Below are positions 7,380 to 15,419 of a stretch of 25,264 bases of DNA, piece by piece. The stretch's first letter is position 1. Each line of letters starts with the position of its first letter. The notes beneath the pieces were generated by a model that saw nothing but the letters and a program-made list of their open reading frames with translations, was not told the DNA's origin and made no database searches. This stretch comes from UBA12202 sp002691725 (GTDB lineage: Bacteria; Pseudomonadota; Alphaproteobacteria; Puniceispirillales; UBA1172). Where the stretch lies: contig CBFIAU010000013.1 of the NCBI GenBank assembly GCA_965660675.1, positions 1 through 25,264 of the forward strand, in the 5' to 3' direction. A program made the translations under genes and the position numbers.

Positions 7380-7913
7380 ATGTCACGTGTAGGTAGCAGT
7401 CCTATCATTATTCCTGATGGCGTCAATCTGATGATTGAGAACGGCGTGGTTTCGGTAAAGGGCAAAAATGGTGAGATTAAGATGCCTGTTCCGCCTTTGG
7501 TTGAACTTGAGATGTCTGATAACACCCTTGTTGTTAAACCTGTCAATGATAACGGCAAAAGCCGCGCGCTTTGGGGGACGGCACGTGCCAGTATCAATAA
7601 TATGGTGACTGGTGTGTCCGAAGGGTTTAGTAAAAATCTTACCATTCACGGCGTTGGTTATCGGGCACAAATGCAGGGCAATAAACTTGTTCTGGCGCTT
7701 GGTTTCAGCCACCCTGTTGAAATGGAAGTCCCGGCAGAAGTCAACGCGTCTGTTGAAAATAACACTCTGATCAAGCTGTCCAGCCATGATAAGCAAGTGC
7801 TTGGCCAGTTTGCCGCAGAAATTCGCCGGAAACGCCCACCAGAGCCATATAAAGGCAAAGGGGTTCGTTACGAAAACGAACAAATCCTGCGCAAAGAAGG
7901 CAAGAAGAAGTAG
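7380..7913 (+). CDS. rplF: 50S ribosomal protein L6
   Basis: The 177-residue, two-domain L6 protein starts MSRVGSSPIIIPDGV and contains the repeat-like halves of the fold, GVSEGFSKNLTIHGVGYRAQMQG, and the C-terminal motif RRKRPPEPYKGKGVRYENEQ. L6 lies near the sarcin-ricin loop and factor-binding site. GGGAGG at 7369-7374 is the ribosome-binding site. Confidence 0.97.
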   Translation: MSRVGSSPIIIPDGVNLMIENGVVSVKGKNGEIKMPVPPLVELEMSDNTLVVKPVNDNGKSRALWGTARASINNMVTGVSEGFSKNLTIHGVGYRAQMQGNKLVLALGFSHPVEMEVPAEVNASVENNTLIKLSSHDKQVLGQFAAEIRRKRPPEPYKGKGVRYENEQILRKEGKKK

Positions 7914-7924
7914 AGGTCATATTC

Positions 7925-8278
7925 ATGAAATCACATCAATTATTCTTGCGTCGCAAGATCAGAAACAGAAATCAGCTTAGCAAGGCGAATAATGGTCGTC
8001 CGCGTTTGTCTGTCCATCGTTCCTCCAAGCATATTTATGCTCAGATTATCGATGACGCGCGCGGCGTAACGCTTGCCTCGGCTTCATCCCTCGACAAAGA
8101 TATGAAGGGGAAGGCTGGGTCAAATTGTGATGCTGCTACAACCGTTGGCAAACTTGTTGCTGAACGGGCAAAGAAAAGTGGCGTTGAGACGGTTATTTTT
8201 GACCGTGGCGGATTTATTTATCATGGCCGGGTTAAGGCGCTTGCAGAAGCAGCGCGTGAAGCCGGTCTGAAATTCTAG
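7925..8278 (+). CDS. rplR: 50S ribosomal protein L18
   Basis: L18 binds 5S rRNA together with L5 and L25. The 117-residue protein has the basic N-terminus LRRKIRNRNQLSKANNGRPRLSVHRSSKHIYAQ and the family end VIFDRGGFIYHGRVKALAEAAREAGLKF. It sits 11 bases after rplF and 9 before rpsE. The AGAGGTCAT region ahead of ATG 7925 supplies a moderate ribosome-binding site. Confidence 0.96.
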   Translation: MKSHQLFLRRKIRNRNQLSKANNGRPRLSVHRSSKHIYAQIIDDARGVTLASASSLDKDMKGKAGSNCDAATTVGKLVAERAKKSGVETVIFDRGGFIYHGRVKALAEAAREAGLKF

Positions 8279-8287
8279 GAGGAAAGC

Positions 8288-8854
8288 ATGGCTCGTTCCG
8301 ATACACGTGACAATCAGCGCGAAGACAGCGATCTTATTGATAAGCTGGTTGGTATCAATCGTGTTGCCAAAGTGGTTAAGGGTGGTCGCCGTTTTGGTTT
8401 TGCTGCTCTCGTTGTTGTTGGTGATACCAAAGGCCGCGTTGGCTTTGGATCAGGTAAGGCAAAAGAAGTGCCTGAGGCGATCCGCAAAGCTACTGAGGCG
8501 GCTAAACGCAATATGATCCGTGTTCCACTGCGTGATGGGCGTACGCTTCATCATGACATCGAAGGCCATTTCGGTGCTGGTCACGTTGTCCTGCGCGCGG
8601 CGCCTGCGGGTACTGGTGTGATTGCTGGTGGTCCGATGCGTGCTGTCTTTGAAACATTAGGTATTCAGGATATTGTGGCTAAATCAATTGGCACATCAAA
8701 TCCGCATAATATGATTAAGGCAACATTTGCTGCTCTTAAAGGCATTCAGGCACCGCGTGCCGTTGCCGCTAAGCGGGGTAAGCGGGTTGCTGATATTCTT
8801 GGCAAGAAAAACAAAGCCGAGGAAAGCAAAACACCAGAGGCCGCTGAGGCCTGA
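8288..8854 (+). CDS. rpsE: 30S ribosomal protein S5
   Basis: The 188-residue protein contains the S5 double-stranded RNA-binding fold: RVAKVVKGGRRFGFAALVVVGD, VGFGSGKAKEVPEAIRKATE and the C-terminal domain with AAPAGTGVIAGGPMRAVFE. S5 affects decoding accuracy and lines the mRNA entry site. The last ~15 residues form a short charged tail (EESKTPEAAEA). AGGAGG just before ATG 8288 overlaps the rplR stop. Confidence 0.97.
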   Translation: MARSDTRDNQREDSDLIDKLVGINRVAKVVKGGRRFGFAALVVVGDTKGRVGFGSGKAKEVPEAIRKATEAAKRNMIRVPLRDGRTLHHDIEGHFGAGHVVLRAAPAGTGVIAGGPMRAVFETLGIQDIVAKSIGTSNPHNMIKATFAALKGIQAPRAVAAKRGKRVADILGKKNKAEESKTPEAAEA

Positions 8855-8869
8855 TAAAGGGGAATAGGT

Positions 8870-9064
8870 ATGGCAGCGAAAGCAACAGTGCGAGTGACCC
8901 AAACCGGTAGCCCAATTGGACGCAGGGCTGATCAACGTCAGACGTTAATCGGACTTGGTCTGAACAAGATGGGTCGCACCAAGGTTCTAGAAGATACACC
9001 GGCAATTCGTGGGATGATCAATAAAGTCTCTCACCTTGTCCGCGTCGATGATGATCAGAAATAA
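8870..9064 (+). CDS. rpmD: 50S ribosomal protein L30
   Basis: This small 64-residue protein has the L30 pattern: VRVTQTGSPIGRRADQRQTLIGLGLNKMG, then a helix and strand ending VSHLVRV. L30 is present in only some bacterial groups and binds 23S domain II. It lies between rpsE and rplO as in most proteobacteria, with a GGGGAATAG-type ribosome-binding site ahead of ATG 8870. Confidence 0.96.
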   Translation: MAAKATVRVTQTGSPIGRRADQRQTLIGLGLNKMGRTKVLEDTPAIRGMINKVSHLVRVDDDQK

Positions 9065-9076
9065 GGGTGGCCAGAT

Positions 9077-9583
9077 ATGAAACTTCATGAGATCAAAGAT
9101 AACGAAGGCGCCCGCAAGACTGGTAAACGTCTAGGCCGCGGTATTGGCTCGGGCAAGGGTAAAACCTCAGGTTCAGGTCATAAAGGTCAAAAAGCGCGCT
9201 CAGGCGTTGCGATTAATGGCTTTGAGGGTGGCCAAATGCCGATTAATCGGCGTCTGCCCAAGCGCGGATTTAACAATATTTTCCGCCGCCGTTTTGCTAT
9301 CGTTAATTTAGGTGATGTTCAAGCTGCTATTGATAATGGTAAGCTTGACGCCAAAAAAGATATTGATGCCGCCGCTTTAATAGCATCAGGTCTTGTCACG
9401 CATCCCCGTGATGGTGTGCGTCTGCTTGGCAATGGTGAGCTTAAGGCAAAGATTAAGATGCATGTCGCCGGGGCTTCTGCGAGCGCTCGTGAGGCTGTTG
9501 AAAAAGCTGGTGGTGCGCTGGTTGTTATCGAAAAAACAGTATCACAAGATGCTGATAAAACTACGGAAAGTGGTAAGGCATAA
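9077..9583 (+). CDS. rplO: 50S ribosomal protein L15
   Basis: L15 is a late-assembly protein that spans several 23S domains. The Gly/Lys/Arg-rich N-terminal extension (GKRLGRGIGSGKGKTSGSGHKGQKAR) and the FEGGQMPINRRLPKRGF motif are diagnostic. At 168 residues it is longer than E. coli L15 (about 144), with a polar tail (SQDADKTTESGKA). Its TAA overlaps the secY ATG by one base. Confidence 0.96.
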   Translation: MKLHEIKDNEGARKTGKRLGRGIGSGKGKTSGSGHKGQKARSGVAINGFEGGQMPINRRLPKRGFNNIFRRRFAIVNLGDVQAAIDNGKLDAKKDIDAAALIASGLVTHPRDGVRLLGNGELKAKIKMHVAGASASAREAVEKAGGALVVIEKTVSQDADKTTESGKA

Positions 9584-10920
9584 TGGCAAGAACGCCAGAC
9601 AGAATGGCCGTTGGTGCAGGGTTAGGGGCTTTCAGCAAAGCCTCTGATTTACGTCAACGTATTCTATTCACGCTGGGTGCGCTGATTGTTTATCGCCTGG
9701 GGACATATATCCCTGTTCCCGGTATTAATCCTGATATACTGGCGGATATTTTCAGCCGCAATTCATCGGGTATCCTGGGCATGTTTGACATGTTCAGTGG
9801 CGGCTCACTTGGCCGTATGACGATTTTTGCATTGACCATTATGCCATATATCACGGCATCAATTATCATGCAGTTAATGACGTCTATCGTGCCTAGTCTT
9901 GAGACGCTGAAGAAAGAAGGCGAAGCTGGCCGCAAAATCATTAATCAATATACTCGCTATTTGACCGTGCTTCTGGCAACGGTGCAAGGCTACGGCATTG
10001 CTGTTGGGCTGGAGCAAGCGCAAGGCGTGGTTTATGACCCCGGCATGTTCTTCCGCGTAACAACAGTCGTAACGCTGGTTGGCGGTACATTATTCCTGAT
10101 GTGGCTGGGTGAGCAAATCACTCAGCGCGGCGTTGGTAACGGCATATCGCTGATCATCTTCTCTGGCATTGTGGCTAATCTGCCGAGCGCTTTGGCAGGC
10201 ACGTTTGAGCTGGGGCGGACAGGCGCATTATCGCCGTTCCTGATCCTGTTCTTCTTGCTCATGGCGGTTGCTGTGATCGCCTTTATTGTCTTTATTGAGC
10301 GCTCTCAACGGCGCATCTTGATCCAATATCCAAAACGCCAACAGGGCAATAAAGTTTTTGGCGGTGAGTCATCGCACCTGCCGCTAAAGGTTAATGTTGC
10401 AGGAGTTATCCCGCCGATCTTTGCATCCTCGCTATTGTTAATGCCTGTCTCTATTCTGAGCTTGTCAAATACCGCTGATGGTGGGGCAGGCTGGCTCGTC
10501 ACGCTGAATGCCTTACTTGGCCGTGGTCAACCGCTTTATCTTGGTATCTATATCGCTCTGATCGTGTTCTTTGCGTTTTTCTATACAGCGATCGTGTTCA
10601 ACCCATCGGATACAGCCGAAAATCTGCGCCGCTATGGCGGCTATGTGCCGGGTATTCGCCCCGGTCAGCCGACAGCCGATTATCTGGATTACGTCCTGAC
10701 ACGAATAACTGTTCTTGGTGCGGCTTATCTATCGGCGGTCTGTATTTTGCCTGAGATATTAATAAGCCAGTATAGTGTGCCATTTTATTTTGGCGGCACG
10801 AGTTTGCTGATTGTGGTGACAGTGACGCAAGATACGATGACTCAAGTTCAGTCGCATCTGATGGCGCATCAATATGAAAGCTTGATCCGTAAATCAAACC
10901 TAAGAGGCAAGAAAAGATGA
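9583..10920 (+). CDS. secY: Protein translocase subunit SecY
   Basis: SecY is the channel of the inner-membrane Sec translocon. The 445-residue protein has the family start (LRQRILFTLGALIVYRLGTYIPVPGIN), about ten hydrophobic membrane segments, the cytoplasmic loop ERSQRRILIQYPKRQQG and GGYVPGIRPGQPTADYLDYVL near the C-terminal side. It overlaps rplO by one base and adk by four (ATGA), so membrane-channel and adenylate kinase translation are likely coupled. There is no rpmJ after it, as is usual in alphaproteobacteria. Confidence 0.97.
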   Translation: MARTPDRMAVGAGLGAFSKASDLRQRILFTLGALIVYRLGTYIPVPGINPDILADIFSRNSSGILGMFDMFSGGSLGRMTIFALTIMPYITASIIMQLMTSIVPSLETLKKEGEAGRKIINQYTRYLTVLLATVQGYGIAVGLEQAQGVVYDPGMFFRVTTVVTLVGGTLFLMWLGEQITQRGVGNGISLIIFSGIVANLPSALAGTFELGRTGALSPFLILFFLLMAVAVIAFIVFIERSQRRILIQYPKRQQGNKVFGGESSHLPLKVNVAGVIPPIFASSLLLMPVSILSLSNTADGGAGWLVTLNALLGRGQPLYLGIYIALIVFFAFFYTAIVFNPSDTAENLRRYGGYVPGIRPGQPTADYLDYVLTRITVLGAAYLSAVCILPEILISQYSVPFYFGGTSLLIVVTVTQDTMTQVQSHLMAHQYESLIRKSNLRGKKR

Positions 10921-11495
10921 TTATTATCCTTCTTGGTCCTCCTGGTGCTGGTAAAGGCACGCAAGCGACACGGCTCATGGACAAATACGGATTTGTTCAG
11001 CTTTCGACAGGCGATATGCTGCGTGAGGCGATTGCCAATAGCACCGAGCTAGGGATGCAGGCGAAGGCGATTATGGAAGCTGGTAATCTGGTTGAGGATC
11101 ACATCATTCTTGGCATGATTGGTGAGCGGCTCAGTTCTGGCGCATCAGATGAGGGCGTTATTCTTGATGGCTTCCCACGGACAATCGCCCAAGCCGAAGG
11201 TCTTGATGCCATGCTCGCGGAAATGAGCTTGGGCGTTGATCATGTGATTGAAATGCAAGTGGATGAGCAAATGCTCGCTGACCGGATTGTCAAGCGGGCG
11301 GCGGAGTCCGATCAGGTTCGTGATGATGACACGGTTGAGGTGCTACAAAAGCGGCTCAAGGTGTATCATGAAAGTACCGCCCCGATTATTCCTTACTACA
11401 CGGATAAGGGGCGGCTGAGTGTTGTTGATGGTATGCAGGCAATAGAAACTGTCGCATCAGCAATTGATAACATTATTGGTGGGCAGGAGGTCTGA
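10917..11495 (+). CDS. adk: Adenylate kinase, short-LID type
   Basis: Adenylate kinase interconverts ATP + AMP and 2 ADP in the cytoplasm. The P-loop GPPGAGKGT is at residues 7-15, the AMP-binding DGFPR at 84-88, and the R-x-D-D segment of the LID hinge near 135-138. The protein has 192 residues against 214 in E. coli because the LID (about 127-138) is the short form without a zinc or hydrogen-bonded insert; this form is common in alphaproteobacteria. The gene starts inside the secY stop. It is the last gene before the promoter ahead of rpsM. Confidence 0.96.
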   Translation: MIIILLGPPGAGKGTQATRLMDKYGFVQLSTGDMLREAIANSTELGMQAKAIMEAGNLVEDHIILGMIGERLSSGASDEGVILDGFPRTIAQAEGLDAMLAEMSLGVDHVIEMQVDEQMLADRIVKRAAESDQVRDDDTVEVLQKRLKVYHESTAPIIPYYTDKGRLSVVDGMQAIETVASAIDNIIGGQEV

Positions 11496-11501
11496 CCACG
11501 C

Positions 11502-11529
11502 TTGACTGTAACGCACTTATGGCTATAAT
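11502..11529 (+). promoter_or_regulatory. Sigma-70-type promoter of the rpsM-rpsK-rpoA-rplQ group
   Basis: In the 112-base gap between adk and rpsM, TTGACT (11502-11507) and a perfect TATAAT (11524-11529) are separated by 16 bases. A start near 11536 would give an untranslated leader of about 70 bases before the GTG of rpsM. This is the best promoter match in the ribosomal region and would let the alpha-type genes be transcribed apart from spc/secY/adk. Confidence 0.75.
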
Positions 11530-11607
11530 TCGCGCTTCAGAATATGAGGTTAATAGTTACGGTCTAAGTGGATAAACGTTCCGGTCAAATTTATAAAGGA
11601 GAGGGCA

Positions 11608-11976
11608 GTGGCTCGTATCGCTGGTGTCAACATACCGACAAAGAAAAGGGTAAAAATTGCCCTGACATACATTCACGGCATTGGCAGCACTTCTGCCAAT
11701 AAAATCTGTGATAAGGCTGGATTGACTGAAGAGCGTCGTGTCAATGACCTGACTGAGGATGAGTTAACTCGGATCAGAGATATCATTGATGCGGATTTCC
11801 TGGTGGAAGGCGATTTGCGCCGCCAGACGTCAATGGCTATCAAGCGTTATCTTGACCTCGGATGCTTGAGGGGATTGCGCCATCGCCGAAACCTGCCAGT
11901 GCGAGGACAGCGAACCCATACCAACGCGCGTACACGCAAAGGCCCGGCAAAGGCCATCGCTGGTAAGAAGAAATAG
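11608..11976 (+). CDS. rpsM: 30S ribosomal protein S13
   Basis: The 122-residue protein starts MARIAGVNIP and has IALTYIHGIGSTSA, the GDLRRQTSMAIKRYLDLGCLRGLRHRR segment and a basic tail with RGQRTHTNARTRKGPAK. S13 contacts P-site tRNA and bridges to L5. The start codon is GTG at 11608, the only non-ATG start in the ribosomal run, and is supported by AAAGGAGAGG just upstream. Confidence 0.97.
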   Translation: MARIAGVNIPTKKRVKIALTYIHGIGSTSANKICDKAGLTEERRVNDLTEDELTRIRDIIDADFLVEGDLRRQTSMAIKRYLDLGCLRGLRHRRNLPVRGQRTHTNARTRKGPAKAIAGKKK

Positions 11977-11993
11977 GGCGATAGGAGAGCATT

Positions 11994-12389
11994 ATGGCAA
12001 AACAACCTTCACAAGCTCGTGTCAGACGTCGTGAGAAGAAAAACATCACTAATGGTGTCGCGCATGTCAACTCGTCTTTTAACAACACCAAAATCACTAT
12101 CACAGATGTTCAGGGCAATGCTATTGCGTGGTCATCTGCTGGTGGAATGGGATTTAAGGGATCACGGAAATCAACACCTTATGCGGCTCAGATTGCGGCT
12201 GAGGATGCTGGCAAAAAAGCCATTGAACATGGCATGAAAACCATCGATGTTCAGGTTAGTGGTCCCGGTACCGGGCGCGAATCTGCCTTGCGGGCGCTTC
12301 AATCGGTAGGCTTTAACATTAGCTCAATCCGTGATGTCACGCCAATCCCACATAATGGATGCCGTCCACGTAAGCGTCGCCGCGTCTAA
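11994..12389 (+). CDS. rpsK: 30S ribosomal protein S11
   Basis: The 131-residue product shows the S11 core NGVAHVNSSFNNTKITITD, GFKGSRKSTPYAAQIAAE and the invariant tail DVTPIPHNGCRPRKRRRV. S11 lies in the 30S platform beside S7 and mRNA. The next gene is rpoA, with no rpsD between them, unlike the enterobacterial alpha operon. GATAGGAG precedes ATG 11994. Confidence 0.97.
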   Translation: MAKQPSQARVRRREKKNITNGVAHVNSSFNNTKITITDVQGNAIAWSSAGGMGFKGSRKSTPYAAQIAAEDAGKKAIEHGMKTIDVQVSGPGTGRESALRALQSVGFNISSIRDVTPIPHNGCRPRKRRRV

Positions 12390-12474
12390 TTAAAACCTGT
12401 TTGACGCATTGAAATATTGCCTTTGAACCGATTGACATGGTGATCGGCGGCAAAGATGAAAAAGGAAACTGGCT

Positions 12475-13491
12475 ATGATCGAATTGAACTGGCAGGAACT
12501 GAAAAAACCAGAAAAGCGTAACGTTGCTTATGATGAGCATAATAGCAATAAAGTCACCATGACTTTTGATCCATTTGAGCGCGGATTTGGGGTTACTGTT
12601 GGCAATGCTTTGCGTCGTGTTTTGCTGTCATCATTACAGGGTGCGGCGATCACGTCGGTTCAGATTCAAGGTGTCTTGCATGAGTTTTCCTCCGTTGCAG
12701 GAGTCAACGAAGACATTACTGATATGGTGCTTAACCTCAAAGGCGTTGCGGTTAAAATGTCTGTTGAAGGCCCTAAGCGTCTGCGCCTTAATGCCGAAGG
12801 CCCGTGTGTCGTCACCGCTGACATGATTAATCTGGTTAATGGCATTGAGATTATGAACCCTGACCATGTTATCTGCACGCTTGATGATGGTGCTACTCTT
12901 GGCATGGAACTGACCGTTGATACCGGAAGCGGCTATGTGCCAGCAAGCGCAAGTAAGCACGAAGACCCGCCAATCGGTTTGATCCCCATTGACGCGATTT
13001 ACTCGCCAATCCGGCAGGTCGCCTATAAGGTTGAAAATACCCGTGTTGGTCAGCGTACGGATTTTGACAAACTGATCCTGACTGTTGAAACAGATGGCTC
13101 TGTTAATCCCGAAGATGCGGTCGCCTTTGCGGCCAGGATTATTCAAGACCAGTTGCAGTATTTCATTAACTTTGAAGAGCCAAAATCCACGCAGGCAAGC
13201 GAAGAAGTTGATGACATTCCGTTTAACCGTAACCTGCTTCGCAAGGTTGATGAATTGGAATTATCTGTGCGCTCTGCGAATTGTCTGAAGAACGACAACA
13301 TTGTTTATATTGGTGACTTGTGTCTGAAAACTGAGCCTGAGATGCTGCGTACACCTAATTTTGGACGTAAGTCACTTAATGAAATCAAGGAAGTCCTACA
13401 AGGCATGGGGCTTGAACTTGGAATGGATATCCAGTATTGGCCACCTGAAAATATCGAAGATTTGGTCAAACGTCTGGACGAGCCGTTCTAA
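12475..13491 (+). CDS. rpoA: DNA-directed RNA polymerase subunit alpha
   Basis: The 338-residue protein has both domains. The N-terminal dimerisation/assembly domain contains FEPFERGFGVTVGNALRRVLLSSL-like sequence near residues 25-50. The C-terminal domain from about 255 contains LSVRSANCLKNDNIVYIGDL and RKSLNEIKEVL, the helix-hairpin-helix that binds UP elements and activators. AAAGGA lies about 9 bases before ATG 12475. The 85-base gap from rpsK has no convincing promoter. Confidence 0.97.
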   Translation: MIELNWQELKKPEKRNVAYDEHNSNKVTMTFDPFERGFGVTVGNALRRVLLSSLQGAAITSVQIQGVLHEFSSVAGVNEDITDMVLNLKGVAVKMSVEGPKRLRLNAEGPCVVTADMINLVNGIEIMNPDHVICTLDDGATLGMELTVDTGSGYVPASASKHEDPPIGLIPIDAIYSPIRQVAYKVENTRVGQRTDFDKLILTVETDGSVNPEDAVAFAARIIQDQLQYFINFEEPKSTQASEEVDDIPFNRNLLRKVDELELSVRSANCLKNDNIVYIGDLCLKTEPEMLRTPNFGRKSLNEIKEVLQGMGLELGMDIQYWPPENIEDLVKRLDEPF

Positions 13492-13521
13492 GCCACACCC
13501 CCCGTTAACTGGAGAAATCAC

Positions 13522-13935
13522 ATGCGCCATCGTATATCTGGTCGGAAATTGAACCGCACGTCACAGCATCGCCAGATGTTGTTCCGTAACATGTCACAGG
13601 CGTTAATTCGGCATGAACAAATCGTTACCACGCTTGCTAAGGCGCGGGAATTGCGGCCTGTTGTTGAAAAGCTGATTACGCTTGGTAAGCGCGGTGATCT
13701 GCATGCTCGGCGTCAGGCTTTTGCGCGTCTCCGTGATGATGCAATGACCAGCAAGCTGTTTGAGGTGCTGGGTAAGCGTTATGCTGATCGTAATGGTGGT
13801 TATACGCGCATTATCAAGGCGGGGTATCGCTATGGTGATGCCGCCTCTATGGCTGTTATTGAGCTTGTTGATCGAGACGAGGACGCGCGCGGCCTTGGTG
13901 ACCGGCCTGAAGAAGAGATTGAAGCCACAGCATAA
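13522..13935 (+). CDS. rplQ: 50S ribosomal protein L17
   Basis: L17 starts MRHRISGRKLNRTSQHRQMLFRNM and contains HEQIVTTLAKARELRPVVEKLITLGKR, all family-diagnostic. It lies at the tunnel exit region near L22. At 137 residues it has an acidic C-terminal tail (EDARGLGDRPEEEIEATA). TGGAG is 7 bases before ATG 13522. It is the last gene of the ribosomal run and is followed 25 bases later by a strong terminator. Confidence 0.97.
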   Translation: MRHRISGRKLNRTSQHRQMLFRNMSQALIRHEQIVTTLAKARELRPVVEKLITLGKRGDLHARRQAFARLRDDAMTSKLFEVLGKRYADRNGGYTRIIKAGYRYGDAASMAVIELVDRDEDARGLGDRPEEEIEATA

Positions 13936-13960
13936 TCTGCTGATCTTGCAAGATATGATC

Positions 13961-13992
13961 AAAGGCCGGTTTTCATACCGGCCTTTTTGTTT
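13961..13992 (+). terminator. Rho-independent terminator after rplQ
   Basis: A perfect 10-bp stem (AAAGGCCGGT 13961-13970, ACCGGCCTTT 13977-13986) with a 6-base loop runs into TTTTTGTTT. It closes the ribosomal/rpoA cluster. The hairpin ends only 12 bases before the rarA start, so its loop and tail overlap the likely rarA promoter. Confidence 0.92.
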
Positions 13993-13997
13993 ATACT
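13970..13997 (+). promoter_or_regulatory. Possible promoter for a leaderless rarA transcript
   Basis: TATACT at 13992-13997 matches 5 of 6 bases of the -10 consensus. TTTTCA at 13970-13975 matches 4 of 6 of the -35, with a 16-base spacer. Transcription would start about 7 bases after the -10, at or next to ATG 14004. No Shine-Dalgarno is visible before that ATG, which fits leaderless initiation. The -35 lies in the rplQ terminator, so this is tentative. Confidence 0.4.
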
Positions 13998-14003
13998 GAC
14001 ACC

Positions 14004-15419
14004 ATGACGCCTAATCATGATGAGCTATTTACCCATAACGCGCCAAGGCCATTGGCTGATATGTTGCGGCCTGATGATCTTGATGCTGTCTTTGGGCAGG
14101 ATCATCTGCTCAGCAAAGATGGTACGTTGCGCCGCATGGTTGAGGCGGCAAAAGCAGGGCAGCCTTTTCCATCCTTAATTTTCTGGGGTGCGCCGGGAAC
14201 TGGTAAAACAACGATAGCACGACTTCTGGCTGATGCGATCGGGATGCAGTTTGAGCCTGTATCGGCGGTCTTTGACGGGGTTGCTGATCTGCGCCGTGTT
14301 TTCGCTAAAGCTCGTGAAAATCGAGCCGCTGGCCGCAAGACGCTGATGTTTGTTGATGAGGTTCACCGATTTAACAAAGCTCAGCAAGATGGGTTGCTGC
14401 CGCATGTTGAGGATGGGCTGGTTACTCTGGTCGGGGCCACCACCGAGAACCCAAGCTTTGCGCTCAATGGCGCGTTGCTATCGCGCTGTCAGGTATTGGT
14501 CTTGAACAGGCTTGATGAGCCAGCGCTTAATCAGATTATTGCCCGTGCCGAAAGCCATTATGGTCAAGCACTGCCTATTACTGATGAAGCGCGAGCAATG
14601 CTCTGTGCTATGGCTGATGGTGATGGCCGCTATTGTCTCAATGCTGTTGAAACGATTATGGCGCAAATCTCCAACGCCTCCCCGATGGCATCTTCAAGTT
14701 CATCTGGTGAGTCTGGTGATCTATTATCTGCGGAAGATTTAGGCAAGTTATTATCACAGCGAGCAATGGCCTTTGATCGGGCAGGTGATCAGCATTATAA
14801 TCTGATGTCAGTGTTGCATAAATCCTTGCGCTCATCGGATGCTGATGCGGCATTATACTGGTTTGCCCGCATGGTTATTGGTGGTGAGGATGTGCATTAT
14901 ATTTTGCGGCGGTTAACCCGATTTGCGGCTGAAGATATTGGTCTTGCTGAGCCTGAAGCGCTACCTCGTGCGATTGCTAGCTGGAATAGCTTTGAGCGTT
15001 TGGGTTCACCCGAAGGCGAGCTATCGGTTGCCCAATTAGTGCTTTATCTGGCAACGGCGCCTAAATCCAACGCCATTTATACTGCCTATAAATCGGCTAT
15101 GCGCACGGCTAAGGAGACAGGTTCACTGGCGCCGCCTGCTCATATGCTGAACGCGCCAACAGGCCTGATGAAAGATTTGGGCTATGGGCAGGGCTATGTT
15201 TATGATCATGACACTTCTGATGGGTTTTCAGGACAAAGTGGCTTTCCTGATAATATGCCGCGGCAGAGTTTTTATTTCCCTGCCGAGCGAGGGTTTGAAC
15301 GTGAGGTCAAAAAACGTCTTCAATGGTGGGCAAAACGGCGCGCCCAAAAAGGGCAACCGGAAGACTATTCCGAAGATGGAACTGACGCTGAAGCCAAAGA
15401 TGAGGATACATCCAAATGA
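14004..15419 (+). CDS. rarA: Replication-associated recombination protein A (RarA/MgsA AAA+ ATPase)
   Basis: RarA is a clamp-loader-related AAA+ ATPase that acts at stalled replication forks. The 471-residue protein has Walker A GAPGTGKTT (residues 62-70), Walker B LMFVDEVH (114-121), sensor-1 GATTEN (144-149) and the arginine-finger region LLSRC (R161). The MgsA-type C-terminal half carries MSVLHKSLRSSDADAALYW and a charged tail. The N-terminal PLADMLRPDDLDAVFGQDHLL is typical. No ribosome-binding site is visible before ATG 14004. The stop overlaps the next gene (ATGA), suggesting an operon running to the pseudouridine synthase. Confidence 0.95.
   Translation: MTPNHDELFTHNAPRPLADMLRPDDLDAVFGQDHLLSKDGTLRRMVEAAKAGQPFPSLIFWGAPGTGKTTIARLLADAIGMQFEPVSAVFDGVADLRRVFAKARENRAAGRKTLMFVDEVHRFNKAQQDGLLPHVEDGLVTLVGATTENPSFALNGALLSRCQVLVLNRLDEPALNQIIARAESHYGQALPITDEARAMLCAMADGDGRYCLNAVETIMAQISNASPMASSSSSGESGDLLSAEDLGKLLSQRAMAFDRAGDQHYNLMSVLHKSLRSSDADAALYWFARMVIGGEDVHYILRRLTRFAAEDIGLAEPEALPRAIASWNSFERLGSPEGELSVAQLVLYLATAPKSNAIYTAYKSAMRTAKETGSLAPPAHMLNAPTGLMKDLGYGQGYVYDHDTSDGFSGQSGFPDNMPRQSFYFPAERGFEREVKKRLQWWAKRRAQKGQPEDYSEDGTDAEAKDEDTSK

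Noticed and set aside
7383..7883. Antisense open frame of 166 codons opposite rplF
   Set aside because: It is fully covered by the well-conserved L6 gene and has no supporting signal.
12432..12460. TTGACA in the rpsK-rpoA gap as a promoter for rpoA
   Set aside because: The -35 match is perfect, but the hexamer 17 bases on is GATGAA, with no acceptable -10 nearby, so it is probably chance.
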